Source: JASLEW01 sp963732005 (GTDB lineage: Bacteria; Acidobacteriota; Thermoanaerobaculia; Multivoradales; UBA5704). Taken from it: a stretch of 64,000 bases of DNA. The notes beneath the pieces were generated by a model. It was given only the letters and a program-made list of their open reading frames with translations. It was not told the origin of the DNA and did no database searches. Position numbers and translations under genes: made by a program. Positions 8,411 to 18,581 of the stretch are shown piece by piece (the first letter of the stretch is position 1; each line of letters opens with the position of its first letter). Location of the stretch: contig CAVSXT010000005.1 of the NCBI GenBank assembly GCA_963732005.1, positions 2,914,001-2,978,000 of the forward strand, written 5' to 3'.

Positions 8411-8891
8411 TGGCTGGGTCGTGCTCGATCTCGAGACGACCGGGCTGGGACCCGGGGCCGAGCCTGTCGAGGTGGCGGTGGTGGGCTCGCGCGGCGAGTG
8501 CCTGCTCGAGACGCTGGTGCGGCCGGGACGCGAGGTCGAGCCTGGAGCGGTGCGCCTTCACGGTCTCGATGACCGCGCTCTCGCCGCGGCGCCTGACTTT
8601 GCCGAGGTCTTTCCGGAGCTCGAGCGGCTTCTACGGGGCGGCGTGGTGGTGGCCTACGTGGCGGATTTCGATCGAGTCATCCTGGAGCGATCCTGCCGCA
8701 GCAGGGGACTGCCACCCTTAGCGGTCCGGTGGGATTGTGCCTACGCCCGCTACGCTGCGTGGCGAGGCTTCCCGGCTTCCCTGAGCATTGCCTGCGAGAT
8801 CGAGGGCCTCGCGCCCGGGGGCCACCGCGCCGCAAGCGATGCGCGCAGAGTGTGGGAGCTGATCCGGCTGATGGCCGGAGCTGTTCGTTGA
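8343..8891 (+). CDS. DnaQ-like DEDDh 3'-5' exonuclease beside cas2
   Basis: This 182-aa protein has the DEDDh exonuclease signature: Asp29 and Glu31 in VVLDLETTGLG, an Asp at about 110 in YVADFDRV, and His161/Asp166 in HRAASDARRVWEL. In type I-E systems such nucleases, fused to Cas2 or separate, are known to trim prespacers before integration by Cas1-Cas2. Placement between cas2 and the leader supports that role. The start ATG lies 65 bp inside cas2 in another frame and the domain proper begins near residue 24, so the protein could be made alone or as a Cas2 fusion by frameshifting. Confidence 0.88.
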   Translation: MPRSKRSGARASRAWARRLTLRDGWVVLDLETTGLGPGAEPVEVAVVGSRGECLLETLVRPGREVEPGAVRLHGLDDRALAAAPDFAEVFPELERLLRGGVVVAYVADFDRVILERSCRSRGLPPLAVRWDCAYARYAAWRGFPASLSIACEIEGLAPGGHRAASDARRVWELIRLMAGAVR

Positions 8892-8977
8892 TAACTGATG
8901 GCGAGGCGGTGGCGGCGCCCCGGGGAGACGGGTGGGGAGTTTGTGGAGGTGGTCTTGCTGGGGCATACTGTCGCAGA
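8892..8977 (+). promoter_or_regulatory. CRISPR leader
   Basis: These 86 bp lie between the exonuclease stop and the first repeat, on the cas1-cas2 side of the array. That is where the leader with the array promoter and integration signals is expected. The stretch is GC-rich, and I see no clear -10/-35 pair or IHF-like site in it. Confidence 0.6.
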
Positions 8978-11796
8978 GGTTTCCCCGCGCCCGCGGGGAT
9001 CGACCCTACGACCCGCGGCGGGCCCGGGCTCCTATCATGGTTTCCCCGCGCCCGCGGGGATCGACCCTGCTCTTGCGGGCCGAGCTGGGGCCGGATGATG
9101 GTTTCCCCGCGCCCGCGGGGATCGACCCACACCCAGGATGTACGGCGCTACGATGCGCCGGGTTTCCCCGCGCCCGCGGGGATCGACCCCAGGCACGTAG
9201 ACGATGGCTCGGCCGAGGCTGGGTTTCCCCGCGCCCGCGGGGATCGACCCTCGGTACCGGAGATCCTTGCCGACACCGAGGAGGTTTCCCCGCGCCCGCG
9301 GGGATCGACCCGTAGTCGGGCCAGTCCCATCCGCTCGGGAGCTGGTTTCCCCGCGCCCGCGGGGATCGACCCTCGGCCTGCTAGGGATGGCGACGACGCG
9401 CCTGGGTTTCCCCGCGCCCGCGGGGATCGACCCCGCTGCCGAGATGCGCACCTCCCTCGCCGAGGGGTTTCCCCGCGCCCGCGGGGATCGACCTGGTGGT
9501 GTCGGCCGGGTAGGAGAGGTTCTCCTGGTTTCCCCGCGCCCGCGGGGATCGACCCTGCTCCTTGACCGAAGCGGCGGCCTGAGTCGGGGTTTCCCCGCGC
9601 CCGCGGGGATCGACCCGTCGTGTTCGTCCGGTCGATGCTTAGACATCAGGTTTCCCCGCGCCCGCGGGGATCGACCTGACGGAGACGATAGGCTGTCCAG
9701 CTTGCGGCGGGTTTCCCCGCGCCCGCGGGGATCGACCCGACGGCCTGACGCTCTCGGTCGTGGCTGCCGGGGTTTCCCCGCGCCCGCGGGGATCGACCCT
9801 TCTTGAGCGTCCCGGTGTTCTCCTCCCAGCCGGTTTCCCCGCGCCCGCGGGGATCGACCTCACCATGCTCATCCGCAATGACGGCGGGACGCGGTTTCCC
9901 CGCGCCCGCGGGGATCGACCCGAGGGTGACTACAGTTACCTCGGGACGCTCTGGGTTTCCCCGCGCCCGCGGGGATCGACCTTCTCCTCGACGTACAGCA
10001 GAATGCGTTGCGCCGGTTTCCCCGCGCCCGCGGGGATCGACCTGTCGGAGCCTGTGGCGGCCTGGAGAGCAGCGAGGTTTCCCCGCGCCCGCGGGGATCG
10101 ACCCTTGTCTTTCGCCAGGTCGAGCAGTTCGTTTTGGGTTTCCCCGCGCCCGCGGGGATCGACCCTCCTGGTCGGCGACGAAGTGTTCGGTGAGAACGGT
10201 TTCCCCGCGCCCGCGGGGATCGACCCTCGATCAGCTTCGGGCACCTGAATCATGCCAAGGTTTCCCCGCGCCCGCGGGGATCGACCCTGGAACAGCCGCG
10301 ACATCGAGCCCGGCGTGAGGGTTTCCCCGCGCCCGCGGGGATCGACCGTTGCCGGTGGTCGGCAGGCTGCTGGTGAGCGGGGTTTCCCCGCGCCCGCGGG
10401 GATCGACCCTGCGTCCGGAGGGCCACGCGTTCCCCGCGCCCGCGGGGATCGACCCGGGAGACGGGCGACCTCGCGGCGGATCTCCACGGTTTCCCCGCGC
10501 CCGCGGGGATCGACCCCATCGACTTCGGGCAGGTGCTCACCGAGGCCGGGTTTCCCCGCGCCCGCGGGGATCGACCCCAGCTCGGCCGTGGCCCTCCCGA
10601 TCAACGGCGGGTTTCCCCGCGCCCGCGGGGATCGACCCTGCTCGGCTCGAATGGCCACGATTTCGAGCATGGTTTCCCCGCGCCCGCGGGGATCGACCCG
10701 TTCGGGACCCGAACACGGCCGCGAGCAAGCGGGTTTCCCCGCGCCCGCGGGGATCGACCCCAAGAGACCTCGTACGCCTCCCCGTCGAGCTTGGTTTCCC
10801 CGCGCCCGCGGGGATCGACCTCTCCGCGCACGCCCGCCGCCAGCTCTGCCAAAGGTTTCCCCGCGCCCGCGGGGATCGACCACTCCTCCGGGTTCGCTGC
10901 GAGCTCGCCACGCCGGTTTCCCCGCGCCCGCGGGGATCGACCCTCGGTTGCAGACGGCACCACGCAGCAAGGGGGGGTTTCCCCGCGCCCGCGGGGATCG
11001 ACCCGGATCGAAGACCAGTGACTACGCGGTGGCCGTGGTTTCCCCGCGCCCGCGGGGATCGACCCGTCCGTGCCGACCGGACGACGGTCGACAACCCGGT
11101 TTCCCCGCGCCCGCGGGGATCGACCCTGAATGTCGACCTCGCCGCCAAGGGCGCCCAGGGTTTCCCCGCGCCCGCGGGGATCGACCGCTTCGACCGCCGC
11201 GCGCCTGCGAGATGGCCGAGGTTTCCCCGCGCCCGCGGGGATCGACCCCAGATCCCCACCCCGAACCTCCGGCCGCAGCCGGTTTCCCCGCGCCCGCGGG
11301 GATCGACCTGAATCTCGCGGGGTGCAAGGTCGTGCGCGTGTGGTTTCCCCGCGCCCGCGGGGATCGACCTAGTACCGCTTGGCGTCGGACATCGCGTCGT
11401 TGGGTTTCCCCGCGCCCGCGGGGATCGACCCGCTCGCAGGAGCCCACGGAGCCAGGAAAGGAAGGTTTCCCCGCGCCCGCGGGGATCGACCCGCTCCGGT
11501 GTTGGCGGCCGTCGTCGGGTGGTGGGTTTCCCCGCGCCCGCGGGGATCGACCTGGGCAACACCTTCGAGCAGGAGGCGCCGAAGCGGTTTCCCCGCGCCC
11601 GCGGGGATCGACCCCCAGCCGAGGCGTGGATCGCCGTCGAGATCCGGGTTTCCCCGCGCCCGCGGGGATCGACCCTTCCTCCTCAAGAGTACTCGGGTTT
11701 CGCCGGCGGTTTCCCCGCGCCCGCGGGGATCGACCTGGAGTTCGGGCCGCAGCTGCCGCAAACGGTCGGGTTTCCCCGCGCCCGCGGGGATCGACC
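8978..11796 (+). CRISPR. CRISPR array, leader-proximal part (47 repeats)
   Basis: The repeat is 28 nt. It begins GGTTTCCCCGCG, ends CGGGGATCGACC and contains a CCCCGCG/CGCGGGG stem, as in type I-E. Copies recur every 61 nt (33-nt spacers) from 8978 to 11769. I count 24 up to 10381, one degenerate unit at 10427 and 22 more from 10488. The unit at 10427 has lost GGT at its 5' end (GCGTTCCCC) and its spacer is only 18 nt. All other repeats appear essentially identical. The next repeat begins at 11830 but is interrupted after GGTTT by the IS21 element. Open frames across the array are artefacts. Confidence 0.98.
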
Positions 11797-11828
11797 CCAC
11801 CTTGCCGCCCGGCTGGCCGGAGGAGGCG

Positions 11829-11860
11829 CGGTTTTGCGGATTCCGACGAAGCCGGCCACC
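11829..11860. repeat. Target duplication CGGTTT and terminal inverted repeat of the IS21 element (end 1)
   Basis: CGGTTT (11829-11834) is the target duplication and TGCGGATTCCGACGAAGC begins the element at 11835. The end starts with TG and matches the other end in inverted orientation at about 20 of 24 positions. It is followed by GGCCACC-containing subterminal repeats, which IS21-family transposases bind. Confidence 0.85.
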
Positions 11861-11944
11861 CATTCCGATCGAAGCCGGCCACCCTGTCGGAGCGTAGCGA
11901 CGAGTGGGGCTCATGGTTGATCGAAGTGGCCGCCTTGGCCACTG

Positions 11945-12200
11945 GTGGCGCCTGTGGAGTCTGTCATGTTTCTTCTTCCCTTCCTGGGGGTATGTGACCT
12001 CGTCGCCGCGGCTGTGCGTAGCTGTGGAAATCCCGGGGGTGGGTGAGTGGCGGGCAGGGATTTCCAACGGGTGTGGAAAGGTCCGGGGAGGCGGGTGGGT
12101 GGTGGCCCGGAGCTTTCCATACCCGGGCAGATTCCACAGCCGGGGTGGGGGGCTTGCAGGGTGGGGGGTAGGCGCCGGCGGCGCGCCGCGACCGGGACCT
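11945..12200. other. Non-coding IS21 segment downstream of istB
   Basis: About 250 bp between the istB stop and the element end hold no convincing gene. The stretch contains GGAAATCCC/GGGATTTCC-type inverted repeats (around 12028 and 12057). About 170 bp of it are closely matched, in inverted orientation, at 58880-59060. This shared block may be a regulatory tail of this element type. Confidence 0.6.
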
Positions 12201-12956
12201 TCATGATGGGCTCTCCGCCGGCGGGACGAGCGCGTTGTGCTTGCGCCGCGACTCGCCTTTGAGCTTGAGCTGGTAGGCGTTGTGGACCAGCCGATCGAGC
12301 AGGGCGTCCGCCAGCGTGGCGTCGCCGATCGCGTCGTGCCAGGTGTCGACGGGGAGCTGGCTGGTCACCACCGTGGAGCGGCAGCCGTAGCGGTCTTCCA
12401 TGATCTCCAGCAGGTCCCGGCGCTGAGCATCGCCCAGCGGATGCATGCCCCAATCGTCGAGGACCAGCACCTCAATGCGAGCCAGGTTCACCAGCAGCTT
12501 CGAGTACCGTCCGTCCGCCTTGGCGGTGCCCAGCTCGGACAGCAGGCGCGGCACGCGGTGATACGCGGCGGTGAAGCCTTCACGACATGCTTTCTGCGCC
12601 AGCGCGCAGGCCAAGAAGCTCTTGCCGGCGCCGGTCGGTCCGGTGATCAGGACGTTGAGGCGTTGGGAGACCCACTGGCACGAGCACAGCGACAGGAAGA
12701 GCGACCGATCCAGTCCGCGGGGCATGCGCAGATCCACGTCCTCGACCGCGGCGGCCTGGCGCAATCTCGCCTTGGCGAGCCGGTCCTTCAGCCGGCGATT
12801 CTCGCGCTCCGTCATCTCGCGATCCACCAGCAGGCCCAGGCGCTCGGCGAAGCCGAGCTCATCGAGGCCGCTCATCTGCAGCTGCTCCTCGAGGCCTTTG
12901 AGCATGCCGGTCAGCCGCAGCGCTTGGAGCTTCTCCAGCGTCGGATGGGTCAGCAT
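12201..12956 (-). CDS. istB: IS21 helper ATPase IstB
   Basis: IstB is the AAA+ ATPase that, with the IstA transposase, selects targets and powers IS21 transposition. The 251-aa protein carries Walker A GPTGAGKSFLA and Walker B VLVLDDWG, followed by a sensor-like TSQLP. Its length is normal for the family. It lies downstream of istA on the same strand with a 7-bp overlap, so the two are co-translated. Confidence 0.95.
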   Translation of the reverse strand: MLTHPTLEKLQALRLTGMLKGLEEQLQMSGLDELGFAERLGLLVDREMTERENRRLKDRLAKARLRQAAAVEDVDLRMPRGLDRSLFLSLCSCQWVSQRLNVLITGPTGAGKSFLACALAQKACREGFTAAYHRVPRLLSELGTAKADGRYSKLLVNLARIEVLVLDDWGMHPLGDAQRRDLLEIMEDRYGCRSTVVTSQLPVDTWHDAIGDATLADALLDRLVHNAYQLKLKGESRRKHNALVPPAESPS

Positions 12957-14512
12957 GGCTTGCCCTCCTCGCGGTAGTACGAGGCGCCGCGAAGATTCTC
13001 ATGGGCGAGCGGCCGCGCCGCCAGCAGCTCGGTGTCCGGCTCCGGCTGACGATCCAGCCCCACCAGCAGGATCGAGCGCACGCTGCGGTACGAGGCGGCG
13101 CCGACCTGCAGGGCGCGCTGGCAGGCCGCATCGAGCCGCTCGCCGCCGTAGCGCTGACTCAGGCGCATGATCCCCAGGCACGAGCGGAAGCCCTGCTGCG
13201 GATGGACCCGCGTCGCCATCACCGTTGCGATGAGACCGGCCACCGAAGGGCCGGCTTGCTGTGCCCAGCGCACCAGCCGCTCGGGCGTCCACTCCGCATA
13301 CGCCCGATGGGCCTGCGGCATGTGCTCGTCCTGCGTCGTGTGCGCTCCGCGACGAAAGCTGCGCAGGTGGCTCGCCACGCGCTTGCTCTTCGCGAAGCAC
13401 TCCACAGTCTTGGCGCTCACCCGGACGTCGAGCTGCTGGCTCACCAGCTGGTAGGGCACGCTGTAGTAGTGGCCGTCGACCTCGACGTGGTAGTCGATGT
13501 GGACTCGCGCTTTCTTCCACTCCGCGTATGTGAAGCGCTCCTCGGGCAGCGGTCGCAGAGCCGGCCGCTCGAGACTCTCGAACAGCGACCGGCGCGAGCC
13601 TGGCAGCTTGCGGAAGGGCCGGTCGTTCAACGGGCCGAGAAGCTCCCGGATCGCCTGGTTGAGCTCGGCGAGCGAGAAAAACTGCCGATGCCGCAGCCGG
13701 GCCAGGATCCATCGCTGCACGAGCTGCACGCCCGACTCGACCTTGGCCTTGTCCCGGGGCTTGCGCACCCGCGCTGGCATCACCGCGACACCGTAGTGCA
13801 CCGCCAGATCCTGGTAGGTCGGGTTGAGCTCCGGCTCGTAGCGACAGGCGCGAGTGACGCCGCTGCGAAGATTGTCCGGGATCACCAGCTCGGTGAGGCC
13901 GCCGCCGAATTCGAAGGCCCGTACGTGCGAGCCGATCCAGTCGGCAAGACCCTGGCTCCACGTCGCCTCCGCGAAGGTGTAGCTGCTCGCGCCCCACACC
14001 GCCACGAAGACCTGCGCCTCCCGCACTTCCCCGGTCCCAGCGTCCACCACCGGCACCGTCGCGCCGCAGTAGTCCACGAACAGCTTCTCGCCGGGCCGGT
14101 GCACCTGGCGCATGCACAGGTCCAGCTTCCCCCGCCAGGCCCCGTACAGCTCGCAGAAACGGCTGTACTGGTAACCGCCCGGCTGCCGCTCCCGGTACTC
14201 CTGCCAGACCAGGCTCAGCGTCACGTCCTTGAGCTTCAGCTCGTCATGCACCTGCACCCAGTCCACGGCCGGTCGCTCGCGCCGCGGCGGCCGCCACGCC
14301 GGCGGATAGAGCCGTCGCTCGAGCTCCTCGCCACTCCACCTCTCCCACCCCGCTTCCAGCACGCCAGCCCTCTGCGCTCGCTCCAGGTACTCCGCGACGC
14401 TCGCCCTCCCGACACCGCACACCCGACTGGCCTGCCGCTGGCTCAAACCGCACACCAGAAGCAGCCGCAACACCTCCTGAATTTTCCTCATGCTGAGTCT
14501 CCGTGCCGGCAT
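12950..14512 (-). CDS. istA: IS21 transposase IstA
   Basis: IstA is the DDE transposase of the element. I chose the ATG whose first base is 14512, preceded by GGAGGGA, which gives 520 aa. An N-terminal HTH (LSQRQASRVCGVGRASVAEY) is followed by the catalytic core with FVDYCG, VIPDNLRSGV and KAKVESGV supplying the D, D and E. A C-terminal beta-rich DNA-binding region follows. The frame is intact, so the element may be active. Confidence 0.95.
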   Translation of the reverse strand: MPARRLSMRKIQEVLRLLLVCGLSQRQASRVCGVGRASVAEYLERAQRAGVLEAGWERWSGEELERRLYPPAWRPPRRERPAVDWVQVHDELKLKDVTLSLVWQEYRERQPGGYQYSRFCELYGAWRGKLDLCMRQVHRPGEKLFVDYCGATVPVVDAGTGEVREAQVFVAVWGASSYTFAEATWSQGLADWIGSHVRAFEFGGGLTELVIPDNLRSGVTRACRYEPELNPTYQDLAVHYGVAVMPARVRKPRDKAKVESGVQLVQRWILARLRHRQFFSLAELNQAIRELLGPLNDRPFRKLPGSRRSLFESLERPALRPLPEERFTYAEWKKARVHIDYHVEVDGHYYSVPYQLVSQQLDVRVSAKTVECFAKSKRVASHLRSFRRGAHTTQDEHMPQAHRAYAEWTPERLVRWAQQAGPSVAGLIATVMATRVHPQQGFRSCLGIMRLSQRYGGERLDAACQRALQVGAASYRSVRSILLVGLDRQPEPDTELLAARPLAHENLRGASYYREEGKPC

Positions 14513-14710
14513 CTCCCTCCCTTCGTCGTGAAGGGCGAGGATGCCACAGCGTCGGAGCCCAACTCGTCGCTCGTTCCGACCGGAAGGCGGCCACCCTTCC
14601 GATCGATGCCGGCCACCCTTCCGACGACCACCCACAAGTGGCCGCCTTCGCGTCGGAAAGGGTGGCCGCCTTCACCCCGGAACGGTGGCCGCCTTCACGT
14701 CGGAATCCCT

Positions 14711-14740
14711 GGCCGCCTTCATCCGGAATACGCACGGTTT
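14711..14740. repeat. Terminal inverted repeat and target duplication of the IS21 element (end 2)
   Basis: The element ends GGAATACGCA at 14734. The second copy of the CGGTTT duplication is 14735-14740 and doubles as the start of the resumed CRISPR repeat. The reverse complement of the end (TGCGTATTCCGGATGAAG) pairs with the other end. Confidence 0.85.
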
Positions 14741-17322
14741 CCCCGCGCCCGCGGGGATCGACCCCCGTCAAACGTCTCTTGAGCCGTCGCCTGTTCGGTT
14801 TCCCCGCGCCCGCGGGGATCGACCTTGAAGGAGGGGGTCGAGGCCCACATCGCCGAGGGTTTCCCCGCGCCCGCGGGGATCGACCTGAAGTGCCGGCAAA
14901 TGTCGTAGACGTAGAAGCGGTTTCCCCGCGCCCGCGGGGATCGACCTCATGGACGCTATCGGCGGCATCGTTTCGATTCGGTTTCCCCGCGCCCGCGGGG
15001 ATCGACCCGTGTTGAGCTGCTGCTGCGCCGACGATTCACGGGTTTCCCCGCGCCCGCGGGGATCGACCTGGGCTCGTACAAGCCTTCCTGCTCGTCGCCG
15101 CGGTTTCCCCGCGCCCGCGGGGATCGACCTGCAGAGGCGATGCTCCGGCTCGCGACCTCGGCGGTTTCCCCGCGCCCGCGGGGATCGACCCGCATCCCCG
15201 CCGTCCTGGGTGGCGGCGAAGTCGGTTTCCCCGCGCCCGCGGGGATCGACCCCCTCGAGCTGCGCGAAGCTCTGTTGGGCGCCCGGTTTCCCCGCGCCCG
15301 CGGGGATCGACCCTACGCCTTCAAGGCCGGTGTGGCACCGATCCAGGTTTCCCCGCGCCCGCGGGGATCGACCCGGCGGCGGGCGGCAGTTCCTGGCGCT
15401 GGACCCGGTTTCCCCGCGCCCGCGGGGATCGACCCGCGGTCGAGGTGGGCGTCCCATAGGCCGCAGCGGTTTCCCCGCGCCCGCGGGGATCGACCTGATA
15501 TGACGTTGTTCGCGTCCTTCGCCTCGATGGTTTCCCCGCGCCCGCGGGGATCGACCCTCTCCGTCCTGCTGCGCCGTCTGGCCTTTGGCGGTTTCCCCGC
15601 GCCCGCGGGGATCGACCGTCCATCCTCGGCGGCTCGGTATCGAGTCTCGGGGTTTCCCCGCGCCCGCGGGGATCGACCCATCGGCCTGCTGGACGGACGG
15701 CTGGCATGGCGGGTTTCCCCGCGCCCGCGGGGATCGACCTCCTCAAGGAGGCGCAGGCCCGCAACGACGCCAGGTTTCCCCGCGCCCGCGGGGATCGACC
15801 CTCGGGCTCGACCTTCGCTGGCGGAGGCTGCTGGGTTTCCCCGCGCCCGCGGGGATCGACCCCCTTCGCGCAGGTCAAGCCGGCGTGGCAGGCGGGTTTC
15901 CCCGCGCCCGCGGGGATCGACCCGTGACCACCTTGGCCGGGATCGAGAAGGCAGGGGTTTCCCCGCGCCCGCGGGGATCGACCACCTCATTGGACAGCCT
16001 GCCGCGCTTGGTGGATGGTTTCCCCGCGCCCGCGGGGATCGACCTCTTCCATGCACCGCGCCTCGATCACGGAGTCGGGTTTCCCCGCGCCCGCGGGGAT
16101 CGACCCCCGATGCCGGAGAGCGTCACGGACCGGCCGACGGTTTCCCCGCGCCCGCGGGGATCGACCCGCGTCGCTCATGGCGTCTCTCCTTTGGCCTCGG
16201 GTTTCCCCGCGCCCGCGGGGATCGACCCCTGATGCTCGCCGGCGGGGCCGTCGACGGGCAGGTTTCCCCGCGCCCGCGGGGATCGACCCTCGCCGGTCAC
16301 CGCTCCCTCGCCTCGACCAGCGGTTTCCCCGCGCCCGCGGGGATCGACCCCACCGCCTCCTTCCTCCGCGACAACGCCGCGCGGTTTCCCCGCGCCCGCG
16401 GGGATCGACCTGATCGCTGACGTTTCGGCCGGAGGCGCCGAGCGGTTTCCCCGCGCCCGCGGGGATCGACCCGGCCGGCTCGAGACCACCCCTGCCGGTG
16501 GTGCGGTTTCCCCGCGCCCGCGGGGATCGACCCTTGGCCAGCAAGGGAATGATCCCTGCGGGCCAGGTTTCCCCGCGCCCGCGGGGATCGACCCCCTTGG
16601 CCGCCGGCTGTCGTCTGGATCTCGACGGTTTCCCCGCGCCCGCGGGGATCGACCCTCGGTCAGCGGCCACCAGGGTTTCCGCGGGTCGGTTTCCCCGCGC
16701 CCGCGGGGATCGACCGGTGCTCGAACTCCTGCGCGTCGTGAAGAGCGAGGTTTCCCCGCGCCCGCGGGGATCGACCCTGATCCGCCGGCACCATGTTCAT
16801 AGGTGCCATGGTTTCCCCGCGCCCGCGGGGATCGACCCTCGCCCGCGAGAGCGGCGTCACCGTCCGCCTGGGTTTCCCCGCGCCCGCGGGGATCGACCCT
16901 CCCACCAGCGCGCCAAAGCCGATTTCCATCCGGTTTCCCCGCGCCCGCGGGGATCGACCTGGCTCACTGGCCGGCGGCGATGGAGGCAGGGTTTCCCCGC
17001 GCCCGCGGGGATCGACCTTCAAGGACACGATCCCGCTGATCGGCAACATCGGTTTCCCCGCGCCCGCGGGGATCGACCTGTTCAGTAGAAGGGAAGTCGC
17101 ACCAGGCGGCGGGTTTCCCCGCGCCCGCGGGGATCGACCCTTCATGGCGCCGCTGGGCTTGGTGGTGCCCTCGGTTTCCCCGCGCCCGCGGGGATCGACC
17201 CTGGCCAGAGCGGATGCGTTGGCAGGCGTGTATGGTTTCCCCGCGCCCGCGGGGATCGACCCAAGGTTAGCGATACCTCGCGCCACCTTGTCCGGGTTTC
17301 CCCGCGCCCGCGGGGATCGACC
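14735..17322 (+). CRISPR. CRISPR array, leader-distal part (43 repeats)
   Basis: The same 28-nt repeat resumes at 14736 and continues to the last copy at 17295-17322, giving 43 repeats with 61-nt period. The one exception is the interval 16932-16990 (58 nt, a 30-nt spacer). Counting the interrupted repeat once, the whole array has 90 repeats and 89 spacers. Even the distal repeats look perfect, with no degenerate end repeat. The array stops at a transposase fragment, so its original end may be lost. Distal spacers are 2.9 kb further from the leader because of the IS21 element, which reads in the opposite direction. Confidence 0.98.
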
Positions 17323-17893
17323 CCGGAGCCCTTCCACCTTCGCCCCGGGTGGCCTCGTAGCTGCGCACCTCGCGGGCCGTCAGCTCGGCGGTCATGGCTT
17401 GGCTGCCTGCCAGCGGCGACCCGTCGCTCGTGCGCGGCCGGTGCCGCGGCCAGCCGTGAGCCACCATGTAACGGCGCAGGCTGGGATAGGAGGGCAGCGG
17501 CCCCAGCTCGGGCTGCTCCGCAACCAGCACCGCGAGATTGTCGAGGTGCAGCTGGTAGCTCCAGCGAGGGTGAGCTTCGTACTGGCGCCGCAGCGCGTCG
17601 CTCAGCCGAGAGCCGATGGTGTGCTGCTCGCCGTGGTCGCGGCGCGGCCGGCGGCGCAGGACGGCCACCGGGTCGGCACCCGCGCGCGCCTTGTAGAGCC
17701 AGCGCTCGATGGTGGAGACGGCGAAGCGCACCGGCTGGCCGGAGAGGGGATGCTGCCAGTCCCTGCCGGCCAACCGGGCGAGCTCGGCCTGCAGCTCACC
17801 GGCTGGCGGCGGCGAGGCCAGCAACGGCCCCACCACCGCAAAGCGCAGGTGAGCCCAGCGCTCGTGTACGGACACCGCGTGCTCGCGCGCCAT
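17323..17893 (-). pseudogene. N-terminal fragment of a DDE/integrase-type transposase
   Basis: From ATG 17893 the frame encodes about 190 aa with the look of a transposase DNA-binding region: VSTIERWLYKARAG (HTH-like), then HPRWSYQLHLDNLAVL and YPSLRRYMVAHGWPRHRP. No catalytic DDE motif is present. The frame runs straight into the CRISPR repeats, so the C-terminal catalytic part is missing. The junction with the array at 17323 is abrupt. I infer a deletion or array-mediated rearrangement that removed the rest of the transposon. Confidence 0.65.
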
Positions 17894-17999
17894 GGCGCCT
17901 CCTCGCCGGCGCCCAGGTGCTCTCGGCGCCGGCATCGTGCACGCTATGGCCCGCGGCAACCTCCGTCCAGGCGCATCCTCTGCGGGTCTCCGGCGAACC

Positions 18000-18581
18000 T
18001 CAGACAGCGTGATCCGGCGCCGTCTCACCGAGGGGCGCCAGCCAGCGCAAGACCGCTCGCACGCGCTCTCTCGCCTCCACGATCCCGGCAAACCTCTGCA
18101 ACAGGGAGCCTGGCAGCGCCGCGGTAGCGACCGGTGCCGCCGCCCAGTCGCCCCGCCGCGTCCGCCAGAAGCGGCTCTGCGGCACTGCCTCCCGCCACCA
18201 CCGCCGCCAACGCAGCAGCGTCCGCCGGCTCACCGCGAACACCTCCTCGAGCCGGCTCAGCCGCGTCGGCGTCGGGCCTTCTCGCAGCACCGGCAGCAAC
18301 AGCACCCACACGCTGAAAAACACCTTCCGCCCCAGGAACCGCAACGACGCCGGCGTCACCCGCCTGCGGCACCCCTCGGCCGCGCAGCAGAAGCTCTGCC
18401 GCCACCGGTGCTGCCGGTCCAGATCCTCTGGACCTCCCCGTGGCTTGCGCGGATAGCGTGCGCTGTGCACCACGCCGCCGCAGCGCGGGCACCCACTCCG
18501 GCGCACCTCGGCGGCAAGATCCTCGTCTACGCGCAGCAACAAGCTGAAGAAGCTGGAATCTCGGAGCAGGGTCTGGTACAT
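18000..18581 (-). CDS. Zinc-ribbon protein accompanying the truncated transposon
   Basis: This 193-aa protein begins MYQTLLRDSSFFSLLLRVD at 18581, with AAAGGAG upstream. It has a CPRCGG zinc-knuckle half (residues about 33-38) and a second CCAAEGC set, followed by an Arg/Trp-rich helical region (RRTLLRWRRWWREA). From memory, similar small proteins sit next to Mu/IS481-like transposases. That fits the neighbouring transposase fragment on the same strand. Its role in transposition is unknown to me. Confidence 0.55.
   Translation of the reverse strand: MYQTLLRDSSFFSLLLRVDEDLAAEVRRSGCPRCGGVVHSARYPRKPRGGPEDLDRQHRWRQSFCCAAEGCRRRVTPASLRFLGRKVFFSVWVLLLPVLREGPTPTRLSRLEEVFAVSRRTLLRWRRWWREAVPQSRFWRTRRGDWAAAPVATAALPGSLLQRFAGIVEARERVRAVLRWLAPLGETAPDHAV

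Larger units (their letters stand above)
11835..14734 (-). mobile_element. IS21-family insertion sequence inside a CRISPR repeat
   Basis: This complete 2900-bp element has TG...CA ends, imperfect inverted repeats of about 24 bp, a 6-bp target duplication (CGGTTT at 11829-11834 and 14735-14740), and istA and istB on the minus strand. Several subterminal copies of a GTGGCCGCCTTC-like motif lie at both ends (11850-11940 and 14580-14725), as expected for IS21 transposase binding sites. Removing the element and one duplication restores a perfect repeat and the 61-nt period (14736 minus 2906 is 11830). The insertion is therefore clean and probably recent. Confidence 0.95.

Noticed and set aside
9000..17300. 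Very long open frames encoding repeated FPAPAGIDP or SIPAGAGKP peptides on both strands
   Set aside because: They are translations of the CRISPR repeat, which has no stops. The 61-nt period rotates the frame, and spacers contribute random residues.
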